NCBI GenBank assembly: GCA_036563645.1
Contig: DATCMA010000004.1
Location: 55,002 to 119,001, forward strand
Length of the DNA stretch: 64,000 nucleotides
Origin: DATCMA01 sp036563645
Lineage (GTDB): Bacteria; Actinomycetota; Actinomycetes; Mycobacteriales; Micromonosporaceae
Direction of reading: 5' to 3'
A program made the translations under genes and the position numbers. Shown here piece by piece: positions 7,679-16,939 of this stretch; position 1 is the stretch's first letter, and the number at the start of each line of letters is the position of its first letter. Below the pieces are notes generated by a model. That model saw only the letters and a program-made list of their open reading frames with translations. It made no database searches and was not told where the DNA came from.

Positions 7679-9217
7679 GTGAAGACCGCACCACCCCCGG
7701 ACGCGCCGGCGGCCACCCCACCCGAGGCCCCGTCCGCGCCGCTGCCCGATCCGCTCGCCGCCGTCCTGGTGTTCGTGGCCAACGGCGCCGCCCTGGTGCT
7801 GGAGGTCGTCGCGCTCCGGCTCGTCGGGCCGTACGTCGGCGTGACCTTGGAGACCAACAGCGCGGTCATCGGCGTCACGCTCGCCGCCATCGCCTACGGC
7901 ACGTGGATGGGTGGGCGCGTGGCCGACCGGCGGGATCCCCGGCGATTGCTCGGGCCGGTGCTGCTGCTCGCCGGGCTGGCCACCGCGCTCACCCTCCCCG
8001 TGGTCCGGTACGCCGGTGAGGCGCTGCGCGGCGCCGCGGCCGGCGGGGTGCTGCTGCTCACCGCGCTCGCCGTCGTCGTGCCGGCCGCGCTGCTGTCGGC
8101 GGTCACCCCGTTCGTCGTCAAACTCCAGCTCGGCGATGTCCGCCGCACCGGCCGGGTCGTGGGGCGCCTGTCGAGCATCGGCACGCTCGGCGGGATCACC
8201 GCGACCCTCGCCACCGGCTTCATCCTGGTCGCCGCGCTGCCCAGCAGCGCGATCATCGTGGGGCTGGCGATCCTGCTCGGCGTCACCGGCGTCGCCCTGG
8301 ACCTCTACCTGCGCCGGCGGGAGCCCCGCGTCGGGGGCGGGCGCGCGGCACTCGCGGTCGTCGGGCTCGCCGCCGCGAGCCTGGCGGCGGTGGCGCCCAC
8401 GCCGTGCGACGTCGAGACCGCCTACCACTGCGCCAGCGTCGTCGCCGACCCGGAGCGCCCGGGTGGGCGGGTGCTGCTCCTCAACTCAGCGCAGCACTCG
8501 TACGTCGACCTCGACGACCCCACCCACCTGGAGTACGCGTACGTGCGGTGGATCGCGACGGTCGCCGACATCATGGCCCCCGCGGGGCGCCCGCTCGATG
8601 TCGTGCACCTCGGCGGCGGTGGCTTCACCGTGCCGCGCTATCTCACCGCGACCCGCCCCGGCACCCGCAACGTCGTCTTCGAAATCGATGGGGAGCTCGT
8701 CGCGCTCGGCCGTCGTGAGCTGGGGGTCCGGGAAGGGGAGACGCTGCGGGTCGCGGTGGGCGACGCGAGGATGCTCGTCACCGCGCACGAGTCCGCCAGC
8801 GCCGATCTCGTCGTCGGCGACGCGTTCGGCCACCTCGTGGTTCCGTGGCATCTCACCACGCGCGAGATGATGGCGGAGCTGCGGCGGATCCTCCGCCCCG
8901 AGGGGATCTACGTGCAGAACGTCATCGACTATCCACCGGCGCGTTTCCTCCGGGCCGAGGTGGCCACCATCGCCCGCGAGTTTCCGCACGTAGCGCTGAT
9001 CGCCCCACCGGCCGCCCTCGCCGGGGAGGCCGGCGCGAACTTCCTCATCGTCGCCGGGCAGCGGCCCCTGCCCGTGGACGCGCTCCGCGAGCAGCTCGGC
9101 CGCCGCTCGGAAACGGTGGTCGTGCTCGATGGCGCGGCGCTCGAGGATTTCGTCGGCGCGGCCCGCGTCCTCACCGACGACTACGCCCCGGTTGACCAGT
9201 TGTTGGTGCGACCCTAA
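7679..9217 (+). CDS. Membrane-anchored spermidine synthase-like protein
   Basis: A 512-residue fusion. The N-terminal half (about 20-235) has several hydrophobic helices (VLVFVANGAALVLEVVALRLV and others). The C-terminal half is an aminopropyltransferase/SAM-type Rossmann domain (VVHLGGGGFTVPRYL, VVFEIDGELVALGRRELG, VGDAFGHLVVPWHLTTREM). This is the fused MFS/spermidine-synthase-like family common in actinobacteria; the substrate is not known and need not be a polyamine. GTG 7679 is preferred over GTG 7631: no ribosome site is seen, but TACTAT at 7666-7671 lies seven bases upstream, as expected for a leaderless message. Confidence 0.85.
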   Translation: MKTAPPPDAPAATPPEAPSAPLPDPLAAVLVFVANGAALVLEVVALRLVGPYVGVTLETNSAVIGVTLAAIAYGTWMGGRVADRRDPRRLLGPVLLLAGLATALTLPVVRYAGEALRGAAAGGVLLLTALAVVVPAALLSAVTPFVVKLQLGDVRRTGRVVGRLSSIGTLGGITATLATGFILVAALPSSAIIVGLAILLGVTGVALDLYLRRREPRVGGGRAALAVVGLAAASLAAVAPTPCDVETAYHCASVVADPERPGGRVLLLNSAQHSYVDLDDPTHLEYAYVRWIATVADIMAPAGRPLDVVHLGGGGFTVPRYLTATRPGTRNVVFEIDGELVALGRRELGVREGETLRVAVGDARMLVTAHESASADLVVGDAFGHLVVPWHLTTREMMAELRRILRPEGIYVQNVIDYPPARFLRAEVATIAREFPHVALIAPPAALAGEAGANFLIVAGQRPLPVDALREQLGRRSETVVVLDGAALEDFVGAARVLTDDYAPVDQLLVRP

Positions 9218-9316
9218 GCCGGCCTGGGCGCGCCCGGCGCGCCGTCGCCTCGGGCCGTTGCGACCCTTTTTGCGCGGCGAGGTGTAGCCGCGCGCGAATC
9301 GGGCAGTGGGTGTCGC

Positions 9317-10369
9317 ATGGGGCGCGTGAACAGGGGCGGCTCGCTGCTCGGCGGCCGGTATCGGCTGGTGGATCGGCTCGGCAAAGGCGGCATGTCGGTG
9401 GTGTGGCGCGGGTACGACGAGGTGCTCGACCGCCCGGTCGCCGTCAAGGTGCTGGATCGACGTCTCGCGGTCGACCGGGCGTTCCGGCACCAGATCCGGG
9501 TCGAGGCGCAGGCCGCCGCCCAGCTCTGTCACCCGCACATCACCACCGTCTACGACTACGGGGAGACGGTGGTGTCGGGGGTTCCGGTGCCGTACGTCGT
9601 CATGGAGCTGGTCAATGGGGTGCCGCTGGCGGCGCGGCTCGCGCGTGATCGGGTTGTGCCGTGGCGGGAGGCGGTCATGGTCTGCGCGCAGGTCGCCTCG
9701 GCGTTGGCTGTGGCGCACCGCAAAGGAGTGGTGCACCGCGATGTGACGCCGGGGAACGTCATGCTCACCGCCGCTGGGGCGAAGGTGGTCGACTTCGGCA
9801 TCTCCTCGCTGGCGGGGGAGAACGACTCCGGCCCGGAGGGCACGTTGCTGGGCACCCCGGGGTACGTCGCGCCGGAACGGATCAGCGGAGGGCAGGTGTC
9901 GCCCGCGACGGATGTCTATTCGGTCGGCCTCGTGCTGTACCGCATGTTGACCGGGCGTCTGCCGTGGCAGGCGGGCTCGGTGACCGAGATGCTCCGCGCC
10001 CACCTGCACGCGGATCCGGGGCCGTTGCCGCCGGTGCCGGGGCTGCCGACGGAGGTCGCCGAGATGTGCCGGCGGTGCTTGTCGAAGGACCCCGCCCAGC
10101 GTCCGAGCAGCGTCGACGTGGCGCGGCAGCTCGCTGAGGCCGCGGGGATCGTGGCCCCGCTGGCGACGGAGGAGACGGCCGAGTGCGCCGAACCCGCGAC
10201 GACCTTGCCCTGGGCGGCGACCACGGACGCGTTGCCCTCGCCGGCGCGGCCGCGCCATCCGCTCGGCCGCCGGCGGATCGGCCCGGCGGTGCGCACCACG
10301 ATGATGGGACTGCTCGCGGTGGCCGCGCTGGGGCGGTGGCGTGAGGAGCGCGGGCGGGGCAGACGGTGA
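9317..10369 (+). CDS. PknB-type Ser/Thr protein kinase
   Basis: A 350-residue kinase. Visible motifs are the glycine loop LGKGGMSVVW, catalytic Lys in VAVKVL, HRDVTPGNVML with the catalytic Asp, DFGISSL, and GTPGYVAPE after the activation segment. The kinase domain fills about residues 10-275. The tail is short and Arg-rich with one weak hydrophobic stretch (TMMGLLAVAALG), and no PASTA or sensor domain follows, unlike PknB itself. Substrates are unknown. Divergence from the cation genes that follow gives no clear partner. Confidence 0.92.
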   Translation: MGRVNRGGSLLGGRYRLVDRLGKGGMSVVWRGYDEVLDRPVAVKVLDRRLAVDRAFRHQIRVEAQAAAQLCHPHITTVYDYGETVVSGVPVPYVVMELVNGVPLAARLARDRVVPWREAVMVCAQVASALAVAHRKGVVHRDVTPGNVMLTAAGAKVVDFGISSLAGENDSGPEGTLLGTPGYVAPERISGGQVSPATDVYSVGLVLYRMLTGRLPWQAGSVTEMLRAHLHADPGPLPPVPGLPTEVAEMCRRCLSKDPAQRPSSVDVARQLAEAAGIVAPLATEETAECAEPATTLPWAATTDALPSPARPRHPLGRRRIGPAVRTTMMGLLAVAALGRWREERGRGRR

Positions 10370-10453
10370 CCGACGGCGCTCGAGGACGGTGGCGCTCCCA
10401 CACTGGGGAGCCGAAGCGCGGGCGGCCCGGGCGGGGGTTCGACGGGCGCGGGG

Positions 10454-11134
10454 TTAGGTGGTGGCCGCGAAGCGTTGCACCTGATCGGCGGTGCCCGCGA
10501 CGATGAGGACTCCGTCGGCGGGGACGACGGAGTCGGGTTCGGCGAAGACGAAGTCCTCACCCGGTCGCTTGACGCCGACGACGGTGATGCCGAACCTGCT
10601 GCGCAGGCCGAGATCCCGTAGCGTGCGGTTAGTCGCGGACGGCGGTACGCGGGTCATCGCGAGCGCGAAGCGGTCATCGAATTCGATGAAGTCCAGCATG
10701 CGGCTAGTGATCAGGTGGGCGACGCGGTCACCCATCGCGGCTTCGGGATAGATCACGTGGTGCGCGCCGACCGCCGAAAGGATCTTGCCGTGTTTCGCTG
10801 AGGTCGCCTTCGCCCAAATGTCCTCGACTCCGATCTCCGCGAGGGTGAGCACGGTGAGCACGCTCGCCTCGATCCCGGTGCCGATCCCGACCACCGCCCG
10901 CGAGAAATCCGCGACCCCGAGCTGGCGGAGCGTCTCGCTATCCGTCGCGTCCGCCTGCACGACATGGGTGAGCCGGTCAGCCCAGAGCTGCACGATCTTG
11001 TGATCTTGATCGATGCCGAGGACCTCATGCCCGAGCCGGACCAGCGAGTCGGCGACCTGGCTGCCGAAGCGGCCGAGCCCGATCACCACCACGCTGTCCT
11101 CTTTGATCTTGGTGCGTTTGCGTTTCTCACCCAA
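10454..11134 (-). CDS. TrkA/KtrA-type potassium uptake regulatory subunit (RCK)
   Basis: A 226-residue cytoplasmic protein. An N-terminal RCK_N Rossmann fold (VVVIGLGRFGSQVA, then GIDQD and DATDS for nucleotide binding) is followed by an RCK_C domain (about 140-225). With the membrane subunit TrkH/KtrB it gates K+ uptake in response to nucleotides; in several actinobacteria and firmicutes RCK subunits also bind c-di-AMP. The TTG at 11134 is inferred: it overlaps the trkH stop by eight bases and has GAAGGA upstream. The frame stays open further upstream inside trkH, but those residues do not match the family. Confidence 0.9.
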   Translation of the reverse strand: MGEKRKRTKIKEDSVVVIGLGRFGSQVADSLVRLGHEVLGIDQDHKIVQLWADRLTHVVQADATDSETLRQLGVADFSRAVVGIGTGIEASVLTVLTLAEIGVEDIWAKATSAKHGKILSAVGAHHVIYPEAAMGDRVAHLITSRMLDFIEFDDRFALAMTRVPPSATNRTLRDLGLRSRFGITVVGVKRPGEDFVFAEPDSVVPADGVLIVAGTADQVQRFAATT

Positions 11135-12461
11135 CGATCGGCCGTCCTTCCGGGTACCGATACGCCCGTCGCCCGGTATTGAGCGCGAGCGCCGCACCGA
11201 ACGCGACAGTCCCGACGCGTCCGATGAACATCAGCACCACCAACAGCGCCTGCGCCGCCGGGTTCAAGGACTCGGTGAGTCCGGCGGTCAGCCCGACCGT
11301 GCCGAACGCGGAGGTCACCTCGAACAGTGCCCGTTCGAACGGCACGTCATCGGTGAGCGCGATCAACGCGACGGTGCCGAGGGCCACGAGGGTGACCCCG
11401 AGCAGCGCCACGGTGACCGCCTGCCGCTGCGTGGCTTCGCTGATGCGTCGCCTGCCGATTACCACGTCTGGCTCGCCTCGCACCTCGGCCCAGATGACGT
11501 GCGCCAGCAGGAAGAACGTCGTGACCTTGATGCCTCCCGCGGTGCCGCCGCCTCCGCCGCCGATGAACATCAGCCCGGTGGTCGCGGCGAGGGTCTCCGT
11601 GTTCATCGCGGCGTAGTCGACGCTGGAGAACCCGCCCGAGCGTGGCATGACGGACTGGGTGATGGCGGCGAGGACCTTCGTCGGCAGGCTCAGCGGCCCG
11701 AACGTGCGGGGGTTGCTCCATTCGAAGGTGAGCATGATGACGAAACCCGCGGCGAGGAGGATCAGCGAGCCCCACACCGTCATGCGGGTGTGGGTCGACC
11801 AGCAGGCGGGGCGTCGGTAGTGGCGGGTGAGCTCGAGAAGCGCCGGGAAGCCGAGGGAACCCGCCACGACACCGAGCGACAGGGGGAGACAGATCCACCA
11901 GTCGCTGACAAAGCCGGCCAGACTGTCGTCGTGTAACGCGAAGCCGCCGTTGTTGAAGGATTGGACCGCGTAAAAGATCCCTTCCCATACGGCGCGACCG
12001 GGGCTATAGCCGTAGTGCCCCATCAGGCGCAGGGCCAGCACCGCGGCGATGGTGGACTCGACGACGAGCATGGTCAGCGCCAACCCGGTCAACAGCCGCC
12101 CCAGGTCCCCCATCTGAGGGGTGCCTTGCTCCGCCTGCGCCATGAGCCTGCTGCGCAGCCCGAGCCGCTTGGTCACGAGCAGCCCCACCAGGGTCGCCAG
12201 CCCCATGATCCCGAAGCCGCCGACCTGGGTGAGCACGGTGATCAGCACGTGCCCGAACGTCGACCAGTAGGTGGGGGTGTCGACGGAGCTGAGCCCGGTG
12301 ACGCAGATCGCCGAGGCGGCGGTGAACAGCGCGGTGATGAACGGCGCGCCACCGGGGTCGGCCCGGGCGGCGGGCAACATCATCAGCAGGGTGCCGACCG
12401 TGATCGCGCCTAGGAACGCCAGTGGCACGATCCGTGCCGGGCGGTGCAGCAAGCGGCGCAT
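11127..12461 (-). CDS. TrkH/KtrB-type potassium transporter membrane subunit
   Basis: A polytopic protein of about 444 residues with the four-fold pore-loop pattern of the Trk/Ktr superfamily (FTAASAICVTGLSSVDT, FNNGGFAL, PRSGGFSSVDYAAM, TSAFGTVGLTAGLT). Each loop carries the conserved Gly of the selectivity filter. It forms an operon with the RCK subunit, overlapping it. ATG 12461 (MRRLLHRPAR) is preferred, with TAGGA upstream; GTG 12479 would add six residues. Confidence 0.93.
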   Translation of the reverse strand: MRRLLHRPARIVPLAFLGAITVGTLLMMLPAARADPGGAPFITALFTAASAICVTGLSSVDTPTYWSTFGHVLITVLTQVGGFGIMGLATLVGLLVTKRLGLRSRLMAQAEQGTPQMGDLGRLLTGLALTMLVVESTIAAVLALRLMGHYGYSPGRAVWEGIFYAVQSFNNGGFALHDDSLAGFVSDWWICLPLSLGVVAGSLGFPALLELTRHYRRPACWSTHTRMTVWGSLILLAAGFVIMLTFEWSNPRTFGPLSLPTKVLAAITQSVMPRSGGFSSVDYAAMNTETLAATTGLMFIGGGGGGTAGGIKVTTFFLLAHVIWAEVRGEPDVVIGRRRISEATQRQAVTVALLGVTLVALGTVALIALTDDVPFERALFEVTSAFGTVGLTAGLTESLNPAAQALLVVLMFIGRVGTVAFGAALALNTGRRAYRYPEGRPIVG

Positions 12462-12634
12462 CAAGAACGGTCCTACCACTGTTGGCGCCGCCGAATGCCC
12501 TGTTCATTGCGGTCGCGCGGCTCAGTTGTGTCGTCCGGGTGCCCGGTGCTCGTGGCGGCTGCGGGCAAGAACCCGAGGGTGCCTCTGGGGATGATTCGGT
12601 CCCGTGCGCGGGGAAGCCGTGCGGTGAATAACGT

Positions 12635-12680
12635 GCGTCCGTGCCGCCAGAGCCGACGACAGCCCTGGCAGCACGGACGC
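12635..12680 (-). terminator. Terminator of the ABC transporter operon
   Basis: 16-base arms at 12635-12650 and 12665-12680 pair with one exception, which becomes a G-U pair on the minus-strand transcript; the loop is 14 bases. It lies about 45 bases after the binding-protein stop on the minus strand. The U-tract is poor. Confidence 0.65.
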
Positions 12681-12724
12681 GGTAGGGAGGGGTTGAATCT
12701 CCGTGAGTTCGCCGTTTGGCGGCG

Positions 12725-13765
12725 TCAGTTGGCGTGCTGGTTGGCGTACTCCGCGAACCGCCTCTCGATGAGGTTCTCGGAGACGTTCTGGCCCTCGGGG
12801 AAGGTCAGCACGCCCGGAATCTGCCGGTACGCCTCTTCGTACTGCTCGAAGTACCGCTCCGGGAACGTCAACTCAGTCGGGTACGTCGCCGACGGAGCGG
12901 AGGTGACGTTCTCCAGGTCCGTCTCCAGCACCTTGGCGAACTCGTCGGCCCACTCGCCCCGCATGTAGTCACCCTGCATGTAGGTCCGGTAGATGTTCAG
13001 CAGGGCGGTGACGAACCGTTCGCCGGTCTGGGGGTCCTTCTTGAGCAGGTTGGGGCCGAAGTAGACACCCACCGATGGCCAACCCTTCGGCGCGCTGCGG
13101 GTGATGAAGATGCCGGCGCCGGACTTCTGAATCTTCGTCGTGTTGGGCGCGGAGACCGTACCGCCGAAGACCGCGCCGTTCTCGATAGCCACGAGGCCGT
13201 CTGCCGACGACAGTGGCTTGATCTTCACATCGGCCAGCGTCAGGTTCGCCTTCGCCAGCTCTTGGGAGAGGGTGAGCAGCGGCGGACCGGCCACGCCGGA
13301 GGACGACGACAGGGTCTTGCCCTTCAGCATGGACGGCTCGTACTCCTTGTCCCCAAGCGCCTTCTTGCTGACGTACCAGCCGTTGGGCGAGTCGTCCGGC
13401 TCGATACCGCCCGGGGCGACCAGCTTGAGGTCGACGTTCTGCGCCGCGGCGTTGAGGATGTTCGCGCTCGGGCCGGTGACCATGGCGTCGACCTTGCCCT
13501 GGGTGAGGAGCACGAGCATGTCGGGCGCCGCGCCGTACTCCATCTCGATCTTGATGCCCTGCTTCTTGAACTCGCCCCAGTAGGGCTCCATGAGGTACGG
13601 CAGATAGTAAGCGATCTTGCCTGAGACGGCGACCTTGACCGTCGTGAGCTCGGTGCTGCCGCCTTCTTGCGCCTTGTCGTCGTTCCCACACGCGGCGAGC
13701 CCGAGGCTCAGCGTCAGCGCGCTAGCGAGTGCTAAGTAGCGCTTGAATCGGACACGTGTCGACAT
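12725..13765 (-). CDS. ABC transporter substrate-binding lipoprotein (SsuA/TauA/NMT1 type)
   Basis: A 346-residue exported lipoprotein. A signal peptide ends in the lipobox LGLAAC (Cys near residue 26), then an acidic linker and a two-lobed binding fold (VKVAVSGKIAYYLPYLMEPYWGEFKKQGIKIE, ITRSAPKGWPSVGVYFGPN). The family binds sulfonates, thiamine precursors or aromatic acids. Because the gene lies beside an aromatic-type catabolic cluster and a GntR regulator, import of that pathway's growth substrate is the best inference. It is the last gene of a three-gene minus-strand operon, with a 15-bp palindrome just before it. Confidence 0.92.
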   Translation of the reverse strand: MSTRVRFKRYLALASALTLSLGLAACGNDDKAQEGGSTELTTVKVAVSGKIAYYLPYLMEPYWGEFKKQGIKIEMEYGAAPDMLVLLTQGKVDAMVTGPSANILNAAAQNVDLKLVAPGGIEPDDSPNGWYVSKKALGDKEYEPSMLKGKTLSSSSGVAGPPLLTLSQELAKANLTLADVKIKPLSSADGLVAIENGAVFGGTVSAPNTTKIQKSGAGIFITRSAPKGWPSVGVYFGPNLLKKDPQTGERFVTALLNIYRTYMQGDYMRGEWADEFAKVLETDLENVTSAPSATYPTELTFPERYFEQYEEAYRQIPGVLTFPEGQNVSENLIERRFAEYANQHAN

Positions 13766-13795
13766 GCGATGCGATTCCTTCCAGTGCGCGTGAAA

Positions 13796-13810
13796 AGAGG
13801 TGACACCTCT
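13796..13810. repeat. 15-bp palindrome before the binding-protein gene
   Basis: AGAGGTGACACCTCT is a perfect palindrome about a central A, lying between the permease stop and the binding-protein start on the minus strand. As RNA it would form a short hairpin. It could stabilise the message of the highly expressed binding protein or act as an operator. Confidence 0.5.
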
Positions 13811-13859
13811 ACGGGAGACAATTCCCGCGGTGTGTCGAGAGAAGGAAAGATCTAGCGAA

Positions 13860-14750
13860 CTATTCGCTGCGGCGGCGCGCCTCGCGCGGCGCCCAGGGAG
13901 CGACGCGGGCAGCGATGAATTTCACGATCCACGTGAGCGCGAAGCCCATGAAAGCGGCGACGACAATTCCCACGTACATCTGCTCGGACTGGAACAGCGA
14001 CCAGCTGTGCCAGATTCGGTATCCGATCCCCTCGTCGCCGTTCACGAATTCGGTACCAACCGCGATTAGCACCGAGGTACCGAGCGCGATGCGCATACCG
14101 GTGAACAGATTGGGCAGGATACCCGGAATGATGACGTGTCGCCACTTAGCGAACCCTTTGATACCGAAAATCTTCGCCGCTTCGTCGTAGGTCGGGGGGA
14201 GATCGTCGATGCCCTCGAGCACGCTTACCCAGATCACGAAGTAGACACCGAGGGCGATCAACAGGATCTTCGGCAGCTCGCCGAGGCCGAAGATGAGCAG
14301 CAGCAGCAGGGGCAGGATCGCGAGCTTGGGGATCGTGTAGATGGCGGAGAGCAGCGGCTCGAGCGCGAACCGCACGACCTTCGACAGCGCCAGGAACGTA
14401 CCGGTGATCACGCCAGCGACGAGACCCAGCAAGTAGCCGATCAAGATGGCGCGAACGGTGGTCCACAGGTCGTTGAACAGCATGCCGCTCGTGACCATTT
14501 CGCCTGCTTCGGCGAGGATGGTGGTCGGCGCGGGGAAGAAGCGCGTATCGATGGCTTCCGCGTTAGCGGCGATCTGCCAAAGCGCGAGGATCGCGGCGGG
14601 GGTACCAATTCCCAAGCCCAGCGAGAGGGCTTGCCGACGCCGCATAGTGCTTGCGGGGTTAATCTCCTGGCGCCGAGGCCGAATGTACACCTCAGTCGCG
14701 CTGGTCGCTTCTCTCGCGGGGGATTCGACCCCGCGCACGGTCGTCGTCAT
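13860..14750 (-). CDS. ABC transporter permease (SsuC/TauC type)
   Basis: A 296-residue inner-membrane permease with about six hydrophobic helices. The family EAA loop is visible (YDEAAKIFGIKGFAKWRHVIIPGILPNLFTGMRIALG) and would contact the ATPase. The ATG at 14750 overlaps the ATPase stop (ATGA) and has GGAG upstream, so translation is probably coupled; the longer frame upstream lacks support. It partners the ATPase and lipoprotein of the same operon. Confidence 0.93.
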   Translation of the reverse strand: MTTTVRGVESPAREATSATEVYIRPRRQEINPASTMRRRQALSLGLGIGTPAAILALWQIAANAEAIDTRFFPAPTTILAEAGEMVTSGMLFNDLWTTVRAILIGYLLGLVAGVITGTFLALSKVVRFALEPLLSAIYTIPKLAILPLLLLLIFGLGELPKILLIALGVYFVIWVSVLEGIDDLPPTYDEAAKIFGIKGFAKWRHVIIPGILPNLFTGMRIALGTSVLIAVGTEFVNGDEGIGYRIWHSWSLFQSEQMYVGIVVAAFMGFALTWIVKFIAARVAPWAPREARRRSE

Positions 14751-15559
14751 TGTTGGCTCCGTTCCACCTCGGCTCGCATCTGGGACCAAATTCGCTGCTC
14801 GAGTTCAGCGAACTCTTTGGTGCCTCGGATTTCGGGTCGACGCGGGCGTTCGAAGGGCACGTGATGATCAGCGATGATCTTGCCCGGCCGCGCGCTCATC
14901 ACGACGACCCGGTCGCCGAGAAGGATCGCCTCGTCGAGCGAGTGGGTCACGAAAACGACCGTCCGCTGGTCCTCCTGCCAAATGCTGAGCAACTCGTCCT
15001 GCAGGATTCGACGCATTTGCGCGTCGAGGGCGGCGAAGGGCTCATCCATGAGCAGGATCTGCGGCTCGACAGCCAGTGCGCGGGCGATCGACACGCGCTG
15101 CGCCATACCGCCGGATAGCGCGGCGGGGTACGCGTTCGCGAAGTCGATGAGTCCGAGCCGTTGCATCAGCCGCGTCACGCGTGCTTCGCGTTCGCCTCGC
15201 GGCACCCCCTGCGTCCGCAGCGGCAATTCGATGTTCTCCCGGACGGTCTTCCAGGGGAAGATGCTGTAGTTCTGGAACACCATGGCGGCCAGGTGAGTCC
15301 GCCCGGTGTCGGTCAACCGGACCTGGCCACTCGTTGGGTAGTGCAGCCGCGCCATCATCCGCAGCAGCGTCGACTTCCCACAGCCCGAGGGGCCGACAAG
15401 GCAGACGAACTCGCCTTCCTTCACCACGAGGTCGATGCCGTCGAGGGCGAGGACCTCGTTGTGGCGGCCGTACGACTTGCGTACCCCCTCAACGATGATC
15501 TTGTCCTTGCCCACCGAACGGGGGGAGGGCGTAAGGGTGCTGCCCGAGAGTTGTTGCAT
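14747..15559 (-). CDS. ABC transporter ATPase (SsuB/TauB type)
   Basis: A 270-residue ATPase that energises import by the neighbouring permease. Walker A is GPSGCGKST, the Q-loop VFQNYSIFPW, the signature LSGGMAQRVSIARAL, Walker B ILLMDEPFAALD, and the switch His lies in VFVTHSLDEA. It is the first gene of the minus-strand operon ATPase-permease-binding protein. The upstream region carries palindromes resembling those before the catabolic genes, so co-regulation by the GntR protein is plausible. Confidence 0.95.
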   Translation of the reverse strand: MQQLSGSTLTPSPRSVGKDKIIVEGVRKSYGRHNEVLALDGIDLVVKEGEFVCLVGPSGCGKSTLLRMMARLHYPTSGQVRLTDTGRTHLAAMVFQNYSIFPWKTVRENIELPLRTQGVPRGEREARVTRLMQRLGLIDFANAYPAALSGGMAQRVSIARALAVEPQILLMDEPFAALDAQMRRILQDELLSIWQEDQRTVVFVTHSLDEAILLGDRVVVMSARPGKIIADHHVPFERPRRPEIRGTKEFAELEQRIWSQMRAEVERSQQ

Positions 15560-15574
15560 ACCTGGTTCCCAATT

Positions 15575-15606
15575 CTTGGTATAAGCCCGTGCACTGCTGT
15601 ATGCAG
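15575..15606. promoter_or_regulatory. Candidate GntR operators upstream of the ABC operon
   Basis: CTTGGTATAAG (15575-15585) and the near-palindrome CTGTATGCAG (15597-15606) resemble the TTGTATACAA-like sites at 16906 and 20019, more loosely. They lie 16-47 bases upstream of the ATPase start, where a repressor would block transcription. Confidence 0.4.
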
Positions 15607-15857
15607 GGGTATGTCAGCGGACTGTAATGCAATCTTGCGGTCTGGACAACAGTCCTTCCGGGCAGCGGGCCGCCGTTTCGGGTGCGAGCCGGAGGCATAC
15701 GGTCAACGGGTGGGCGGTTTGTCGAGTTGTGCCCGGATGTCGCGCGGTCTACCGCCCCGGCCAGTCGCGGGTCACCTCGACGAGATGCCGACGGCTAGGC
15801 ACGCGATCAGGGTCATGCCCTGGGGTAACAAATGTCAAGAGTCAGGAAGGAACGGAC

Positions 15858-16508
15858 TTATTCGATTTCCTGCTCCGTGGCGAGCTTCAGGCGGATGTCG
15901 CGCGCTTCCGTGAAGTGTTGGTGCGCGATGGCCGCGGCCGCCTCGGGATCCCGCGCCTCGATGGCGTCGACGAGCTCCGCGTGCTGCTTGCACGCGCGCT
16001 CCCAGCGCCCCGGATACGAGAGGGTCGTCTCCGGGTACCGCGCGAGGTGCAGCTCGACGCGTTGCAGGAGGTCGACGACTGCCTCGTTGTGCGCCGCGCG
16101 CCAGACTCGCCGGTGGAAGGCCGTGTTGACCTTGACGAGCTCGGCAGGATCGTTCGGATTCGACACCACCATCGCCAGGGCCTGGCGCATCGCTCGGATG
16201 TCGTGATCTGTTCGGCGTAGGGCGGCACTGCGCGCGGCGGTGGCCTCAAGGGCGATCCGCACTTCGTAGATGTCGAGAATCTCCTCAGGGCTGCGGCTGC
16301 GGACAACCGGGCCCCGTTCGGTGCGGACGATGAGGCCGTCCTGCTCGAGGCGCAGCAGCGCTTCGCGGATCGGCGTCCGGCTCACCCCGCACCACGCAGC
16401 GAGGGACGACTCGGTCAAGGGGGTTCCGCCAGCGAGTTCTCCCGATACGATCGCGTCCCGGATCTTGTCGTACGGCGTGGGCTTCGCTGCGGGTACGGGG
16501 ATCTCCAT
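15858..16508 (-). CDS. GntR-family regulator with FCD ligand domain
   Basis: A 216-residue protein. The N-terminal winged helix (residues about 10-75) includes TESSLAAWCGVSRTPIREALLRLEQDGLI, the GntR recognition helix. The all-helical FCD domain (about 85-210) shows the metal/acid-binding pattern (RIALEATAARSAA, NTAFHRRVWRAAHNE, QHAELVDAIEARDPEAA). FCD proteins usually repress catabolic operons and are released by a carboxylic acid. It stands between the importer operon and the divergent catabolic genes and so is the likely controller of both. ATG 16508 is used; a TTG at 16520 lies too close to AGGAG. Confidence 0.93.
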   Translation of the reverse strand: MEIPVPAAKPTPYDKIRDAIVSGELAGGTPLTESSLAAWCGVSRTPIREALLRLEQDGLIVRTERGPVVRSRSPEEILDIYEVRIALEATAARSAALRRTDHDIRAMRQALAMVVSNPNDPAELVKVNTAFHRRVWRAAHNEAVVDLLQRVELHLARYPETTLSYPGRWERACKQHAELVDAIEARDPEAAAAIAHQHFTEARDIRLKLATEQEIE

Positions 16509-16744
16509 GGCTGACGGCAAGCTCCTCTCAGATCGTTGAAATTCTATGGCTCAGGCTCGCCGGGAAGGGTGTGATCCTGCGGCATACATCGATGTCCGCT
16601 GGGGGCGGAGGTGGCGATTCAGCTGGATCATCGTTGCCCTCACGCGGGGTCCCACCGCCTGATGTCGTGACGCCTGGGGCTGTCCGGCCGCCAGCGCGGC
16701 GCTGGGCGGCTAGCGCTCCGCCCTCTGCATGTGATCTCATTCTA

Positions 16745-16754
16745 GCGTATACAG
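16745..16754. promoter_or_regulatory. Candidate GntR operator (GCGTATACAG)
   Basis: A GTATAC-centred near-palindrome related to TGGTATACAA at 16906. It lies between the regulator and the catabolic genes, consistent with autoregulation or cooperative binding. Confidence 0.4.
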
Positions 16755-16878
16755 CCGCATAGCGCGGACGTCTTCTATGGCCTTTTCCATGGCCCTCGAC
16801 GCGAAAGCGCCGCCAGGGATAGCGAGCCAGGTCTGGCGTGGCGCGATCTGACCCTGATGCGCGTTTCGCTGCCTCGCG

Positions 16879-16906
16879 TTGGGGATTTCCGGGATGCGAG
16901 TACTGT
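16879..16906 (+). promoter_or_regulatory. Candidate promoter of the flavoprotein gene
   Basis: TTGGGG (16879-16884), 16 bases, then TACTGT (16901-16906). The candidate operator begins at the last base of the -10, an arrangement typical of repression. Confidence 0.45.
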
Positions 16907-16915
16907 GGTATACAA
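16906..16915. promoter_or_regulatory. Candidate GntR operator (TGGTATACAA)
   Basis: Matches TTGTATACAA, a common FCD-type GntR site, at nine of ten positions. A second half, CATACACA, follows at 16919-16926. It lies 25 bases before the flavoprotein start. Confidence 0.55.
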
Positions 16916-16939
16916 GGGCATACACACGTGGGAGGTAGC

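Larger units (their letters stand above)
16509..16939. other. Divergent regulatory region between GntR and the catabolic genes
   Basis: 431 bases without a convincing gene. It holds GTATAC-centred palindromes at 16747-16752 and 16908-16913 and a promoter-like pair for the flavoprotein gene. Frames here are short and have no ribosome site. The long gap suits binding of several regulator dimers. Confidence 0.6.
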